A DNA stretch of 64,000 nt from Saltatorellus ferox (GTDB taxonomy: Bacteria; Planctomycetota; UBA1135; GCA-002686595), in assembly GCA_007751475.1 (NCBI GenBank), contig CP036434.1, positions 310,001-374,000 of the forward strand, read 5' to 3'. Of this stretch, positions 1 through 9,129 are shown one piece after another. Position numbers and translations under genes: made by a program. The notes under the pieces are model-generated. The model saw only the letters and a program-made list of their open reading frames with translations, was not told the origin of the DNA and made no database searches. Each line of letters begins with the position of its first letter. The first letter of the stretch is position 1.

Positions 1-446
1 GGCATCGACTGGGCCGCCATCACGATCTGGGTCCCATCAGGCGACCAGTCAGCCACACCCTGGGTGCTCCAGCCATTGGCCCCCTCCGCGATCCGCTCCG
101 TGAGCTGACCCGTCCCGCGGGCCAGCATCCACAGCGACGCGAACCCGTAGTTGTTGTTGCCCGATCCTGTCGGCGGACGGTCGGCCACGTCGCTTCGATA
201 GAAGAGGAGCGTGCTCGAGTCCGGGGACGCGCGCGGCCACCAGGAATCCACCAGGGGATCGTTCGTGAGCTGCTCGCTCACCCCGTCAGTGCTCAGGTAG
301 ATCTCGAAGTTCCCGGTCCGGTTGGAGCAGTAGTAGAAGGTAAAGGGCGTCGGCGAGGGATCGTAGGGCACGTCGGAATCGGAAGAACAGCTCGGGGAGA
401 GAGCTGCCGCCGAGGCGAGCAAGATGCGAGGAATCAAGTAGCGCAT
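1..446 (-). CDS. TolB/PD40-like beta-propeller protein, probable lipoprotein (3' part outside window)
   Basis: The frame starts at an ATG complementary to 444-446 and is still open at base 1, so only about 148 N-terminal residues are visible. A short hydrophobic leader runs into a cysteine (SPSCSSDS), which suggests a lipoprotein although the lipobox is weak. It is followed by blade-like motifs such as YYCSNRTGNFEIYLS and ADWSPDGTQIVM, typical of TolB/PD40 propellers, which usually bind partners in the periplasm. It is divergent from the photolyase gene, with about 100 bases between the two starts for both promoters. Function beyond a secreted propeller cannot be told. Confidence 0.6.
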   Translation of the reverse strand, partial: MRYLIPRILLASAAALSPSCSSDSDVPYDPSPTPFTFYYCSNRTGNFEIYLSTDGVSEQLTNDPLVDSWWPRASPDSSTLLFYRSDVADRPPTGSGNNNYGFASLWMLARGTGQLTERIAEGANGWSTQGVADWSPDGTQIVMAAQSM

Positions 447-547
447 GCGGTCATTGTCGGCCAAGCGCACTGAACTCTGGTCCTCGCATCACACGAAATC
501 CTGACGAGGCCCGCGTCCGAACCGACAATCGCCACGAACGTCCCCTC

Positions 548-1536
548 ATGAACGAGAATGGCTCCGGCCCGGTCGCGGTGTGGTTCAGGCAGGACCTGCG
601 AGTCTCGGACCATCCTGCCCTCCTGGCGGCTGCGGCAGAGGCGCGACGGGCCGAGACGTCCCTCGTCGGCGTCTACTGCTTCGACGAGCGGGAGTTCGGG
701 TGGACGCCGCGGCTCGGATGCCCACGCACGGGTGCGTTCCGTGCACGGTTTCTCCTGGAAGCGCTGGACGAGCTGAGGGCGAGCCTCCGACGGCTCGGGT
801 CGGATCTGATCGTCCGACGCGGATCGCCGGCTCGCCTGCTAGTCGAGCTCGCGCGCGCCAACGGCTGGAGCGCGCTCCACCTGCACGGGCTCGTGGGGAC
901 CGAGGAACACCTCGTCGAGGCCAGCGTGAAGCTCGGCCTGGAGGAGATCGGCGTGACTCTGCAGGAGCACCACGATCGGACCCTGCACGACGCGTATCCC
1001 TTCCCGCTGGAGGAAGTACCCGAGGTCTTCTCCTCCTTCCGGAAGATCGTCGAGCGCGAGGGCACCATCGCCAAACCGCTAGAAGCGCCCGCTCGCTTAC
1101 CAGGGAGACCCACACTCGACCCGGAGCCCATCCCGACCCTCGCCGACCTGGGACTCGAGGATCCCACCGACGACCCGCGGGCCGTCATGCGCTTCCGAGG
1201 TGGCGAGTCCGCCGGCCAATCCCGACTCAAGGCTTTCGTCGACGGCGGGCACCTCGCCACCTACAAGGAGACCCGCAACGGCCTCGTCGCGCTGAACGAC
1301 TCCTCGAAGCTCTCGCCGTGGCTGGCGCTCGGTTGCGTCTCGTGCCGAATGGTCCAGGCCGCCGTCGCCGCCTATGAGGAGAGCGAGGGCGCGAACGAGT
1401 CCACGTACTGGATGACGTTCGAGCTGCTCTGGCGCGACTACTTCCAGCTAATCGTCCAGAAGCACGGCGCCGCCGTCTTCCAGAGCGGTGGGATTCAGCG
1501 CTTCCCTGTTCGATGGAAGCACGATGAGGCCGCGTT
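548..1536 (+). pseudogene. phr: Cryptochrome/photolyase (cry-DASH-like), 3' half replaced by IS91-like sequence
   Basis: Photolyases use FAD and an antenna cofactor to split UV-induced pyrimidine dimers with blue light. The N-terminal alpha/beta antenna domain is clear (VAVWFRQDLRVSDHPAL near residue 8), as is the start of the helical FAD domain (KLSPWLALGCVS, LLWRDYFQLIVQKHG, FPVRWKHDEAAL). These match cry-DASH proteins. Family members are about 430-500 residues; here only about 330 remain, and the part that would contact most of FAD is missing. At about 1537 the frame runs without a stop into the Y2 domain of an IS91-like transposase and ends at 1900 after a frameshift. The rest of the gene is not found on the other side of the element, so this is not a simple insertion. 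Photolyase activity is very unlikely. Confidence 0.85.
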
Positions 1537-2975
1537 ATCCCCGGTCCGGCTCGACGTTGGCGCCGTGAATTCGACGCAGCGTTTTGAATCTCCGTTGGGA
1601 TTAAATGTTCACTTCCACTCCCTCTACCTGGACGGTGTGTACGTCACGCGCAGCGCTTTCGAGTCTCCCGTCTTTCTGCCCGCGGACCCTCTGACGTCGG
1701 CGGAGGTCGAGCGTGTACACGGTGACGCGATCGAGCGCATCCGGCGGGTGCTGAAGCGCTACTCCCTCGACCCGATCGCACTCGGTCTGCCACTACGCAA
1801 AGGCGACGAACCCCTTGGGAGTACGCGGACGCGGGCGCTGATGAGCAGCCGCTCCTCGATTTTGGCGACGCGCGTGATGATGCGTTCTTTCCGGCCCTGA
1901 AGGCTGCTTCGGTGAAGTCACTGGTGCCTTTCGGTCCTGGTGCTGGGCAGCCGCTGAAGCGCCTCATCGACCCTGATCTTGCCAGGGCGTTCCAGTCGTC
2001 GGGTTGGGGGAGTCAGTACGTGCCGCCTCCACTGGTGGTGAATGCTGACGGGTTCTCGTTGCATGCGGCGACGCTGATCCGGAAGGGTCAGCGGGCGCAA
2101 CTGGAGAAGCTCTGCCGCTATGTGACGAGGCCCGCCATCAGCCTCGAGCGCTTCGAGGTGCGTCCTGATGGGATGGTCTCATGGCTGCTACGCAAGGCCT
2201 GGCGTGATGGGACCAAAGGCTTCGTCATGACGCCGTACCAGTTCATGGCTCGACTGGCGGCGCTCGCGCCGCATCCGCGCGAGCATCAGCTGACGTATCA
2301 GGGAGTGCTGGCCCCGGCCTCATCATTGCGTGATCAAGTGGTGCCGCGTCCCGTGGTTCGGAAGGAGCCGAAGGATGTGGACGTCGCCGATGAAGACGGC
2401 TCGAAGAGTGCGGGGGAGCCGTCGAAGGACCAGAGGTACATCCGCTGGGCAGATCTTCTGAAGCGGGTGTTTTCGGAAGATGTTCTCAAGCGCCCGCGCT
2501 GCCGCGGGCGTCGGCACATGATCTCCGTGATCACAGATCCGGAGACAGCGCGGAAGGTGCTGGAGGGGGTGAGAGCGGCAGCGAGGAGGTCATCCGATTC
2601 GCCCGGTGGGGGAGACCCGTCATCGCCAGGGCCGAGCCGTTCCCCACCGGCAGAGCCCGAGGTCCGAATACCGATGCCGCCTCGGCAGGGGCGGCTGGAC
2701 TTCGGGAAGTAGGGCGCAGCAAAGCAGCGCGCGGGCTATCGGGCTCGGTGAAATAAGAACAGCCAGCGCCTTGGGGAGGGTGCTGGCTGCAGGTCGTGGT
2801 GAAGCGAACCGGTGGTGCCGTTCGGAGAGGGGGAAATCGGGCGATTTCCGCTCACCGAAGAGGCCGATGGCCGCTCGGGCGCTCCCGAGTGGCCGGTGAG
2901 GATGGGGGTAGCGGTGAATCGGGCCCCAGGCTACGGCGACTGGCGTGTCGACACACCGCTTGGAGTTCCTATCCG
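1537..2975 (+). mobile_element. IS91/ISCR-like element, copy 1 (left end truncated)
   Basis: The sequence from about 1537 matches the other copies in this window and ends at the common right terminus GTTCCTATCCG. The left part that encodes the zinc-finger domain in the full-length copy at 15979 is absent. Downstream of the transposase stop lies the conserved right-end region, with a hairpin (GCCAGCGCC and GGTGCTGGC arms, about 2763-2788) and a GTGTCGACAC dyad close to the terminus, as expected for a rolling-circle initiation end. It carries the lineage A tail, shared with copies 2, 3 and 5. The flanking gene on the left is photolyase; on the right an unrelated XRE/ImmA pair follows. Confidence 0.8.
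1538..2712 (+). pseudogene. IS91-family Y2 transposase, 5'-truncated and frameshifted
   Basis: It contains the HUH motif VHFHSLYLDG and the tyrosine region LCRYVTRPAISLERF of Y2 transposases. It has lost one C in a run near 1808-1814 (four C here against five or more in other copies), which puts the first part in the photolyase frame and the rest in another frame from about 1912 to the stop at 2710-2712. The C-terminal zinc ribbon reads DVLKRPRCRGRRHMI, missing the first cysteine that copies 6, 7 and 8 keep. It is not expected to make active transposase. Confidence 0.85.
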
Positions 2976-3057
2976 TAGTCGAGTCGGATCCGGCCCAAGC
3001 TAAGGTGTGGAGGATGCCCGATGGTCAACCAGTCGAATCCGCTTCCGTCAAGCAGCT

Positions 3058-3690
3058 CTAAAGGTCAACGCCGGCCGGCAGTATCCTTTCCCTCCTCAGG
3101 CGCTTGAGGACCACCTGGTCTGAGACCTGGAAGACATCGTCGGCAAGGTGCTTCGCAACGTGACCCCAGATCGTGGCGAGAGCCTCGTCGGGGTCCCTGT
3201 TTGCGTTCCTGAATCCTTGTGCAGCACGCTCAAAGGCGAGATCGGCGGAACGAACCAAGTGCTTCGTAGGGACCAGAACGAGTCCCGCGAAGTCATACGC
3301 CTCAAACTTCGAGTCTTCGCGCACTCGATCCGGAAGCTTCTCGTGCCATTCTTGGTACTCGTCAAGGTTTCGTGCGACGCAGGATCTGAGCAGGTCAATC
3401 TGGAGGTGCCAACGAGCCACTTCGTATGCCAGCGTGAAGCGGAATCGATTCTCCCGATTCTCAGCGATGAACTGGTCCACGTAGATTGTGTCGCAGGCCA
3501 TCGAGAGATACCCGTTGGCCTCACTACCCATCGCGTCCTTCAAGCCTGGGATCGGCGCGATGTCCAAGTTCAGCTTCAACTCGACGATCTCCTCGATTGG
3601 GATCGGGGGCGCCCCATGCGGATGGTGTTGCGCAAGAAAGCTCGTCGCCGCGACTCGCAGCTCGTCGTAGGTACGGCGTCGATAGTTCAT
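3058..3690 (-). CDS. ImmA/IrrE-like (DUF955) protein with lost zinc-binding histidines
   Basis: This resembles ImmA/IrrE metallopeptidases, which cleave a partner XRE-type repressor in phages, integrative elements and stress systems. The fold markers are visible, including an N-terminal helix with PIPIEEIVELKL and the helix RFRFTLAYEVARWHLQ. In active members the latter carries HExxH; here it reads YEVAR, so both zinc-binding histidines are replaced while the glutamate remains. A peptidase role is therefore doubtful, and a binding-only role with the adjacent repressor is the simplest idea. Its ATG overlaps the stop of the upstream xre gene by one base (TGATG), so the two are translationally coupled. 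Confidence 0.75.
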   Translation of the reverse strand: MNYRRRTYDELRVAATSFLAQHHPHGAPPIPIEEIVELKLNLDIAPIPGLKDAMGSEANGYLSMACDTIYVDQFIAENRENRFRFTLAYEVARWHLQIDLLRSCVARNLDEYQEWHEKLPDRVREDSKFEAYDFAGLVLVPTKHLVRSADLAFERAAQGFRNANRDPDEALATIWGHVAKHLADDVFQVSDQVVLKRLRRERILPAGVDL

Positions 3691-4058
3691 CACTTGTCGC
3701 GAAGGAACTCTGCAAGAGCTTCAAGCTCTTCCCGCGAAGGCGTCTCACCTCTTGCTGTGCGAAAGAGCACCGGCAGCTTACTCATGAGCTGTTCGTCCGA
3801 TACCAGGTCCTGAGGCAACCGCCCTGATCCGATTGCCGCTGCATCGCAAAACGCCGTTCTCTCTGCAGATCCCTGAGGAAGCCCCACTGCGGTAGCGAGC
3901 TGGTCCAGGCGGTCTGCCTGTGTGGGCGGTGGGATGACGCCCCTCTCAAGCCGGGAGAGGTAGCCGGGGTCTAGCTGGCAAGATTCCGCAAAGGCTCGGA
4001 GCGTCAGCCCGAGGCTCTTGCGATTCTCTCGGAGAAGTTGTCCAAAGGTCTGGTTCAT
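3690..4058 (-). CDS. XRE-family HTH regulator, partner of the ImmA-like gene
   Basis: About 122 residues with an N-terminal Cro/CI-type helix-turn-helix (FGQLLRENRKSLGLTLRAFA, then DPGYLSRLERG, about residues 4-60) and an alpha-helical tail. I chose the ATG at 4056-4058 (MNQTFGQ); a start at 4109 is possible but would run through a dyad at 4092-4110 that looks more like an operator. It precedes the ImmA-like gene with a one-base overlap. The pair is a typical phage or mobile-element regulatory module, and a phage head gene lies next door in the opposite direction. Confidence 0.8.
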   Translation of the reverse strand: MNQTFGQLLRENRKSLGLTLRAFAESCQLDPGYLSRLERGVIPPPTQADRLDQLATAVGLPQGSAERTAFCDAAAIGSGRLPQDLVSDEQLMSKLPVLFRTARGETPSREELEALAEFLRDK

Positions 4059-4091
4059 GGGTGGTTCATCGGCAGGGGCGGGATGTGGCCT

Positions 4092-4110
4092 GTTGACAAT
4101 TATGTACAAC
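4092..4110. promoter_or_regulatory. Imperfect dyad upstream of xre, possible operator
   Basis: The sequence has GTTG and CAAC arms around an A/T-rich centre, in an otherwise G/C-rich setting, about 35-50 bases upstream of the chosen xre start and in the gap shared with the divergent phage gene. TTGACA at 4093-4098 could also serve as a -35 box on the + strand. Autoregulation by the XRE protein is an inference. Confidence 0.3.
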
Positions 4111-4342
4111 GGCTTTGGTCCATTCTCAATCCCATTCCTGAGTTAGTGAAATGTTCGGGTCTCTCTTTGAGCCTGATGAAGGGGGCAGCGGGCTGAATGC
4201 AAATCCTGTCGCTCCCCGCGGAGGGAGGAATATGGTCGCTGGCATGGCTCTAGCAGGGTCCCGGCATGTGGTGCTGCCCTGGCGGATCGTCTTTGCTTCA
4301 CCTCGGACCGCGGGCCTCACGGAGGGGCGGGCGGTTTGAGAG

Positions 4343-5827
4343 ATGAGTGAAGCAATCGTCAAAGATCGGGTCGACGTCGCATCCATCGAGATGCGCGTCG
4401 TCCCGGCCTCCTACAACGAGGTCGACCGCACGTTCGAGATCGTCTTCTCGACCGGGGCGGCCGTGCGCCGGTACAGCTGGCGCTTCGGGGGCTACTACGA
4501 CGAGCTCCTCTCCCTCGACCCTGCACACGTTCGTCTCGAGCGCCTGAACACCGGCCGCGCTCCGTTCCTGCAGGACCACGACTCCTGGACCGTCGAGAAG
4601 GTCATCGGCTCCATCGTCGCCGGATCCGTCCGCGTCGAGGACGGGAAGATGATTGGCCGCGTACAGATGCACCAGACCGAGCGTGCTCTCGAGCTCACCG
4701 AGCGCATGGCCCGCGGCGAGCTCTGCAGCGTTTCCCTCGGCTACCAGACCTACGAGCACCTCCTGGTCGAGCGCGACGGCGAGATCGATCAGCGGACGGC
4801 GACCGACTGGGAGCCCTACGAGCTCTCCCTGGTGTCCATCCCGGCGGACAACGACTCGCACACCCGAAACCAACCGAGGGGCGCGGAGTGCGTCGTTCGG
4901 ACCAACACCGAAACCATCATGAGTGGCACGACTGGAACCAAGGTGAAGGCGCCCAAGGCGACCACCTCTAAGCGGAAGACCGACGAGGGCTCCGAGCCCG
5001 AAGGCAGCCACGGCGACGACGGCACGACCCCTGAGGCGGGGGAGACCCGGAACCAGCCGGAGCCTTCTACGTCTCGGGAGGAGGCGGCGGCGAAGGCAGC
5101 CGGAGCCCGTGAGGAGCGCGCCCGGGCTTCCGAGATCCGCATGCACGTCAAGCGCGCCGGCCTGAAGGAGTCGGTCGCGGAGCGGCTCATCAAGGAGGGC
5201 AAGAGCGTCCTCGAGGCGCGCGAGGCCATCATCGACGAGTGGTTCGACGAGAACCGCGGTGAGGAGATCCACTCCACCGTTGGCGTCGAGACCGAGGAGC
5301 GGGACAAGGTCAAGGGGGCCATGGCGCGGGCCCTTCTGAACCGCCACGACCCGCGCAGGTACAAACTCGAGGAGGGCGACGACGCCCGCCAGTTCGGCGG
5401 CGACTCGCTCCTCGATCTCGGCGTGCGCTACGTCAGCCGCATCGGCGAGAAGCTGCCCGAAGTGGGGAACAAGATGGTCCGCGCCGGGCTCATCCTTGGC
5501 CAGCGCATCGGCGGGATGCACGTCTCGAGCGACTTCTCCCACATCCTGGCGAATGTCGCGGGCCGCACCCTGCAGGACAGCTACCGCGAGGCCCCGCGGG
5601 CGTTCGAGCCGCTGGTTCGGATGCGCGCGGTCGCGGACTTCAAGCCCGTCAGCGTGACGAAGCTCGGGCCGGCCTCCGACCTCGACGAGGTCAAGGAGGG
5701 CGCGGAGTACTCCCGCGCGACGATCGACGACACGGGCGACACCTACAAGCTGCTCAAGTACGGCAAGGTCATCGCGATCAGCCGCGAGGCGATCATCAAC
5801 GACGACCTCGACGCGTTCAGCCGCATC
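4343..5827 (+). pseudogene. Phage prohead protease-major capsid protein fusion, 3' truncated by IS copy 2
   Basis: The N-terminal 180 residues match HK97-type prohead protease: the histidine motif PFLQDHDSW and the serine motif LCSVSLGY are both present. A charged, low-complexity linker (about 190-260) and a helical delta-domain-like section follow. From about residue 330 the protein matches the Mu gpT-like/HK97-like major head subunit (LQDSYREAPRAFEPLVRMR, YGKVIAISREAIINDDLDAF). Such fusions encode the maturation protease and the shell protein in one chain. The capsid part stops within its first half: after AFSRIW the frame enters IS sequence and ends at 5836. No other head or tail gene is visible, so this is an isolated prophage fragment. 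Confidence 0.85.
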
Positions 5828-7207
5828 TGGGATTAAATGTTCACTTCCACTCCCTCTACCTGGACGGTGTGTACGTCACGCGCAGCGCTTTCGAGTCTCC
5901 CGTCTTTCTGCCCGCGGACCCTCTGACGTCGGCGGAGGTCGAGCGTGTGCACGGCGACGCGATCGAGCGCATCCGTCGGGTGCTGAAGCGCTACTCCCTC
6001 GACCCGATCGCACTCGGTCTGCCACTACGCAAAGGCGACGACCCCCCTTGGGAGTACGCGGACGCGGGCGCTGATGAGCAGCCGCTCCTCGATTTTGGCG
6101 ACGCGCGTGATGATGCGTTCTTTCCGGCCCTGAAGGCTGCTTCGGTGAAGTCGCTGGTGCCCTTCGGCCCGGGTGCTGGGCAGCCGCTGAAGCGCCTCAT
6201 CGACCCTGATCTCGGCCTTGCGTTCCAGTCGTCGGGTTGGGGGAGTCAGTACGTGCCGCCTCCACTGGTGGTGAATGCTGACGGGTTCTCGTTGCATGCG
6301 GCGACGCTGATCCGGAAGGGTCAGCGGGCGCAACTGGAGAAGCTCTGCCGCTATGTGACGAGGCCCGCCATCAGCCTCGAGCGCTTCGAGGTGCGTCCTG
6401 ATGGGATGGTCTCATGGCTGCTACGCAAGGCCTGGCGTGATGGGACCAAAGGCTTCGTCATGACGCCGTACCAGTTCATGGCTCGACTGGCGGCGCTCGC
6501 GCCGCATCCGCGCGAGCATCAGCTGACGTATCAGGGAGTGCTGGCCCCGGCCTCATCATTGCGTGATCAAGTGGTGCCGCGTCCCGTGGTTCGGAAGGAG
6601 CCGAAGGATGTGGACGTCGCCGATGAAGACGGCTCGAAGAGTGCGGGGGAGCCGTCGAAGGACCAGAGGACCATCCGCTGGGCAGATCTTCTGAAGCGGG
6701 TGTTTTCGGAAGATGTTCTCAAGCGCCGCGCTGCCGCGGGCGTCGGCACATGATCTCCGTGATCACAGATCCGGAGACAGCGCGGAAGGTGCTGGAGGGG
6801 GTGAGAGCGGCAGCGAGGAGGTCATCCGATTCGCCCGGTGGGGGAGACCCGTCATCGCCAGGGCCGAGCCGTTCCCCACCGGCAGAGCCCGAGGTCCGAA
6901 TACCGATGCCGCCTCGGCAGGGGCGGCTGGACTTCGGGAAGTAGGGCGCAGCAAAGCAGCGCGCGGGCTATCGGGCTCGGTGAAATAAGAACAGCCAGCG
7001 CCTTGGGGAGGGTGCTGGCTGCAGGTCGTGGTGAAGCGAACCGGTGGTGCCGTTCGGAGAGGGGGAAATCGGGCGATTTCCGCTCACCGAAGAGGCCGAT
7101 GGCCGCTCGGGCGCTCCCGAGTGGCCGGTGAGGATGGGGGTAGCGGTGAATCGGGCCCCAGGCTACGGCGACTGGCGTGTCGACACACCGCTTGGAGTTC
7201 CTATCCG
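5828..7207 (+). mobile_element. IS91/ISCR-like element, copy 2 (left end truncated)
   Basis: IS sequence begins at about 5828 (TGGGATTAAATGTTCAC), slightly further inside the transposase gene than in copy 1, and ends at the common right terminus at 7207. The tail is lineage A, near-identical to copies 1, 3 and 5. The left neighbour is the truncated capsid gene; on the right about 500 bases without a recognisable gene follow. Confidence 0.8.
5829..6944 (+). pseudogene. IS91-family Y2 transposase, 5'-truncated and frameshifted
   Basis: The reading frame covers the Y2 domain from the HUH region onward (VTRSAFESPVFLPADP to DLLKRVFSEDVLK). A missing C at about 6725 shifts the frame before the C-terminal zinc ribbon, giving an early stop near 6753; the original C-terminus continues in another frame to 6944. 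Not functional as it stands. Confidence 0.85.
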
Positions 7208-7715
7208 TTTGCGCCAGGGGAGTTGCGATCAGTAGGAGGCAGATCGGTTGCATGGGTTGTCAAGGGATAGGAGTTGGGGGCATGCCGTGCGAATGCATCT
7301 TCGCGATTAGCCCCTCGATAATTGGGCGCGGCGAGAGCCGCGTACCCGTCACCAGTGGAGATGTCAGTGGAGACAAACGTCACCGTATGACGATCGCATC
7401 GGATTGAGCTATTCCTTGAACGGCGTACTCGCTCGCGGCGAAGAGCGCACGATCAGCCCATCCTCTCGCCGGAACGCTTCGCACTTGATCCCGTCTTTCC
7501 TTCGTGAGGGAGGCGCGGCGCCCTGCACCCCTCGCGCAGCGGAGACATCATCCGTCGATAGGATCAGTTCAGAGATCGAGGTTGGGCACAAAAAGAAGGT
7601 CCACGACCGTAGAGTAGGGCGTGCTTCCAATGCCCTGGAGCGCGACCCGCACTGGCGAGCGCTCCCGTGGTCGGCACGCCCAGCTCGCTCCACTTCTCCT
7701 GAGAGGCCCGCGGCC
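7208..7715. other. Gene-poor stretch after IS copy 2
   Basis: No reading frame here resembles a protein family. The last part presumably holds the promoter of the secreted protein starting at 7716. No convincing repeat or terminator was seen. Confidence 0.4.
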
Positions 7716-9044
7716 ATGTCCCCCTACGCAGTCATTCTCTGCTCCACGATCGCCCTTGCGGCGGGAGCGGCACCGGTTCACGGCCAGGTGTCCGCACGGC
7801 CCATCGATCCCGAACTGTGGGATCCAGCCGGGCAGTGGCACAGGGTCGGGCCCCCCCTTGAAACCGCGGGCAGGACGATGACCCCGAAGATCGAGATCTT
7901 CGGGACGACCCCCTTCCTCACTTTCCAAGACGCCGGGCTCGAGTGTCGCGGCAGCGCCGCCGTCCTGGCTCCCTCGGGCCTGGAGTGGGTCTACCTCGGC
8001 GGCCCAGGGCAGTGCAGCGACCACCAGGATTGGTGGGCTCACCTGGCGGTGGGTCCGAACCAGACCCTCTACCGCGCCAGCTACGAGTACGGCCTCAATC
8101 CCATCGATGGTGGCAACGGACTCAACCTTCGCCAGTTCCTGCCCGGCGCGAATCTCTGGACCCGCTTGGGAACTCTTCCACTCAGCCCTGGCCAATCGCA
8201 CATTCCCGACGTCGAGGTCGACTCCCACGGGCATGTGCTCATCAGCTACCAGGACGGCCCAGACGGCGGGACCCCGGTCCCGGGCGACGTCACGGTCCAG
8301 TGCGTGGACGCCATCACGGGCGAGCCCAGATACCTCGGGCCGGCGGGATTCAGCCGCGATCTCGTCCCGGAGAATGGACTGCGCGCGTGGACGACGAGTC
8401 TGGAGATCTCTTCGACCGACGAGGTTTGGGCGGCGTGGGAACAGATCCTCGAAGTGGACGACAAGGAGGTCTCACGCGCCGCAGTGGCTCGCTTCGATGC
8501 GACCAGCGAGACCTGGGCCCTCGTCGACTCGGTAGGACTGGGCGTGGAGGTCTGGGGCGCAGGGATGAACCTGAGGCTCGACCGCGCAGACCGTCCATAC
8601 CTGGCGACGTTCAGCTACGCCCAGGACTCACGCGGCATCGGAACGATGGGTGTCCACGTCTTTCGCCTCGATGACTCTGGCCAGAGGTTCGAGCAGGTCG
8701 GGCCACCCTGCGGCGTCGAGGACCACGTGATGGTGAGCGACGAAGCTGGCTACCGCGAGATCTGCGCCTTCGAGCTGGACGAGAACGACACCCCCTACGT
8801 GGCCTACCGCGCGGGAGCGCACGGCAAGAAAGCCTGCGTTCGCCGCTACGACGCCGACCTGAACGACTGGGTCCCCGTAGGCGTCCTGGGCTTCTCCCCC
8901 GGCGAGGGCGTGCAGGCCGAGGACGACTACATCAGCCTCGCCATCAGCGGCGGCGTACCTTTCGTCGCCTTCAGGCACGGCTGCAGCTCGGCGGATGCCT
9001 GCGATCCCCCGGTCAGTTCCCTTGAGGTCTGGGCGTTCTTCTGA
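7716..9044 (+). CDS. Secreted beta-propeller-like protein
   Basis: About 442 residues starting with a signal peptide (MSPYAVILCSTIALAAGAAPV, then a likely cut after HGQ). The body has repeated short strands with Asp-rich turns and motifs such as DVEVDSHGHVLISYQDG, LEISSTDEVWAAWEQ and FELDENDTPYVAYRAG, the look of a six- or seven-bladed propeller similar to exo-sialidase/BNR-type repeats. No catalytic site is evident. The frame is open further upstream, but the ATG at 7716 gives the leader and follows AGAGGCCCGCGGCC. Its 3' end is 85 bases before the sigma-fusion gene and on the same strand; the two could be co-transcribed. It lacks the common C-terminal domain found on other secreted proteins here. 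Confidence 0.55.
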   Translation: MSPYAVILCSTIALAAGAAPVHGQVSARPIDPELWDPAGQWHRVGPPLETAGRTMTPKIEIFGTTPFLTFQDAGLECRGSAAVLAPSGLEWVYLGGPGQCSDHQDWWAHLAVGPNQTLYRASYEYGLNPIDGGNGLNLRQFLPGANLWTRLGTLPLSPGQSHIPDVEVDSHGHVLISYQDGPDGGTPVPGDVTVQCVDAITGEPRYLGPAGFSRDLVPENGLRAWTTSLEISSTDEVWAAWEQILEVDDKEVSRAAVARFDATSETWALVDSVGLGVEVWGAGMNLRLDRADRPYLATFSYAQDSRGIGTMGVHVFRLDDSGQRFEQVGPPCGVEDHVMVSDEAGYREICAFELDENDTPYVAYRAGAHGKKACVRRYDADLNDWVPVGVLGFSPGEGVQAEDDYISLAISGGVPFVAFRHGCSSADACDPPVSSLEVWAFF

Positions 9045-9129
9045 GATGCCTGTCGCGATTGGCTGATTCCGTCGAAGACCCTCTTTTCCCAAGATGTTTC
9101 TCGCGGCCGGACGCGGGCCGGGATCATTC

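Noticed and set aside
2606-2899. Repeated 97-codon frame in the tail of IS copies 1, 2, 3 and 5
   Set aside because: It overlaps the transposase end in another frame and is conserved only because the DNA of the right end is conserved; lineage B copies break it.
4298-5542. 414-codon antisense frame over the phage protease-capsid gene
   Set aside because: The + strand carries the catalytic His and Ser motifs and capsid motifs in order.
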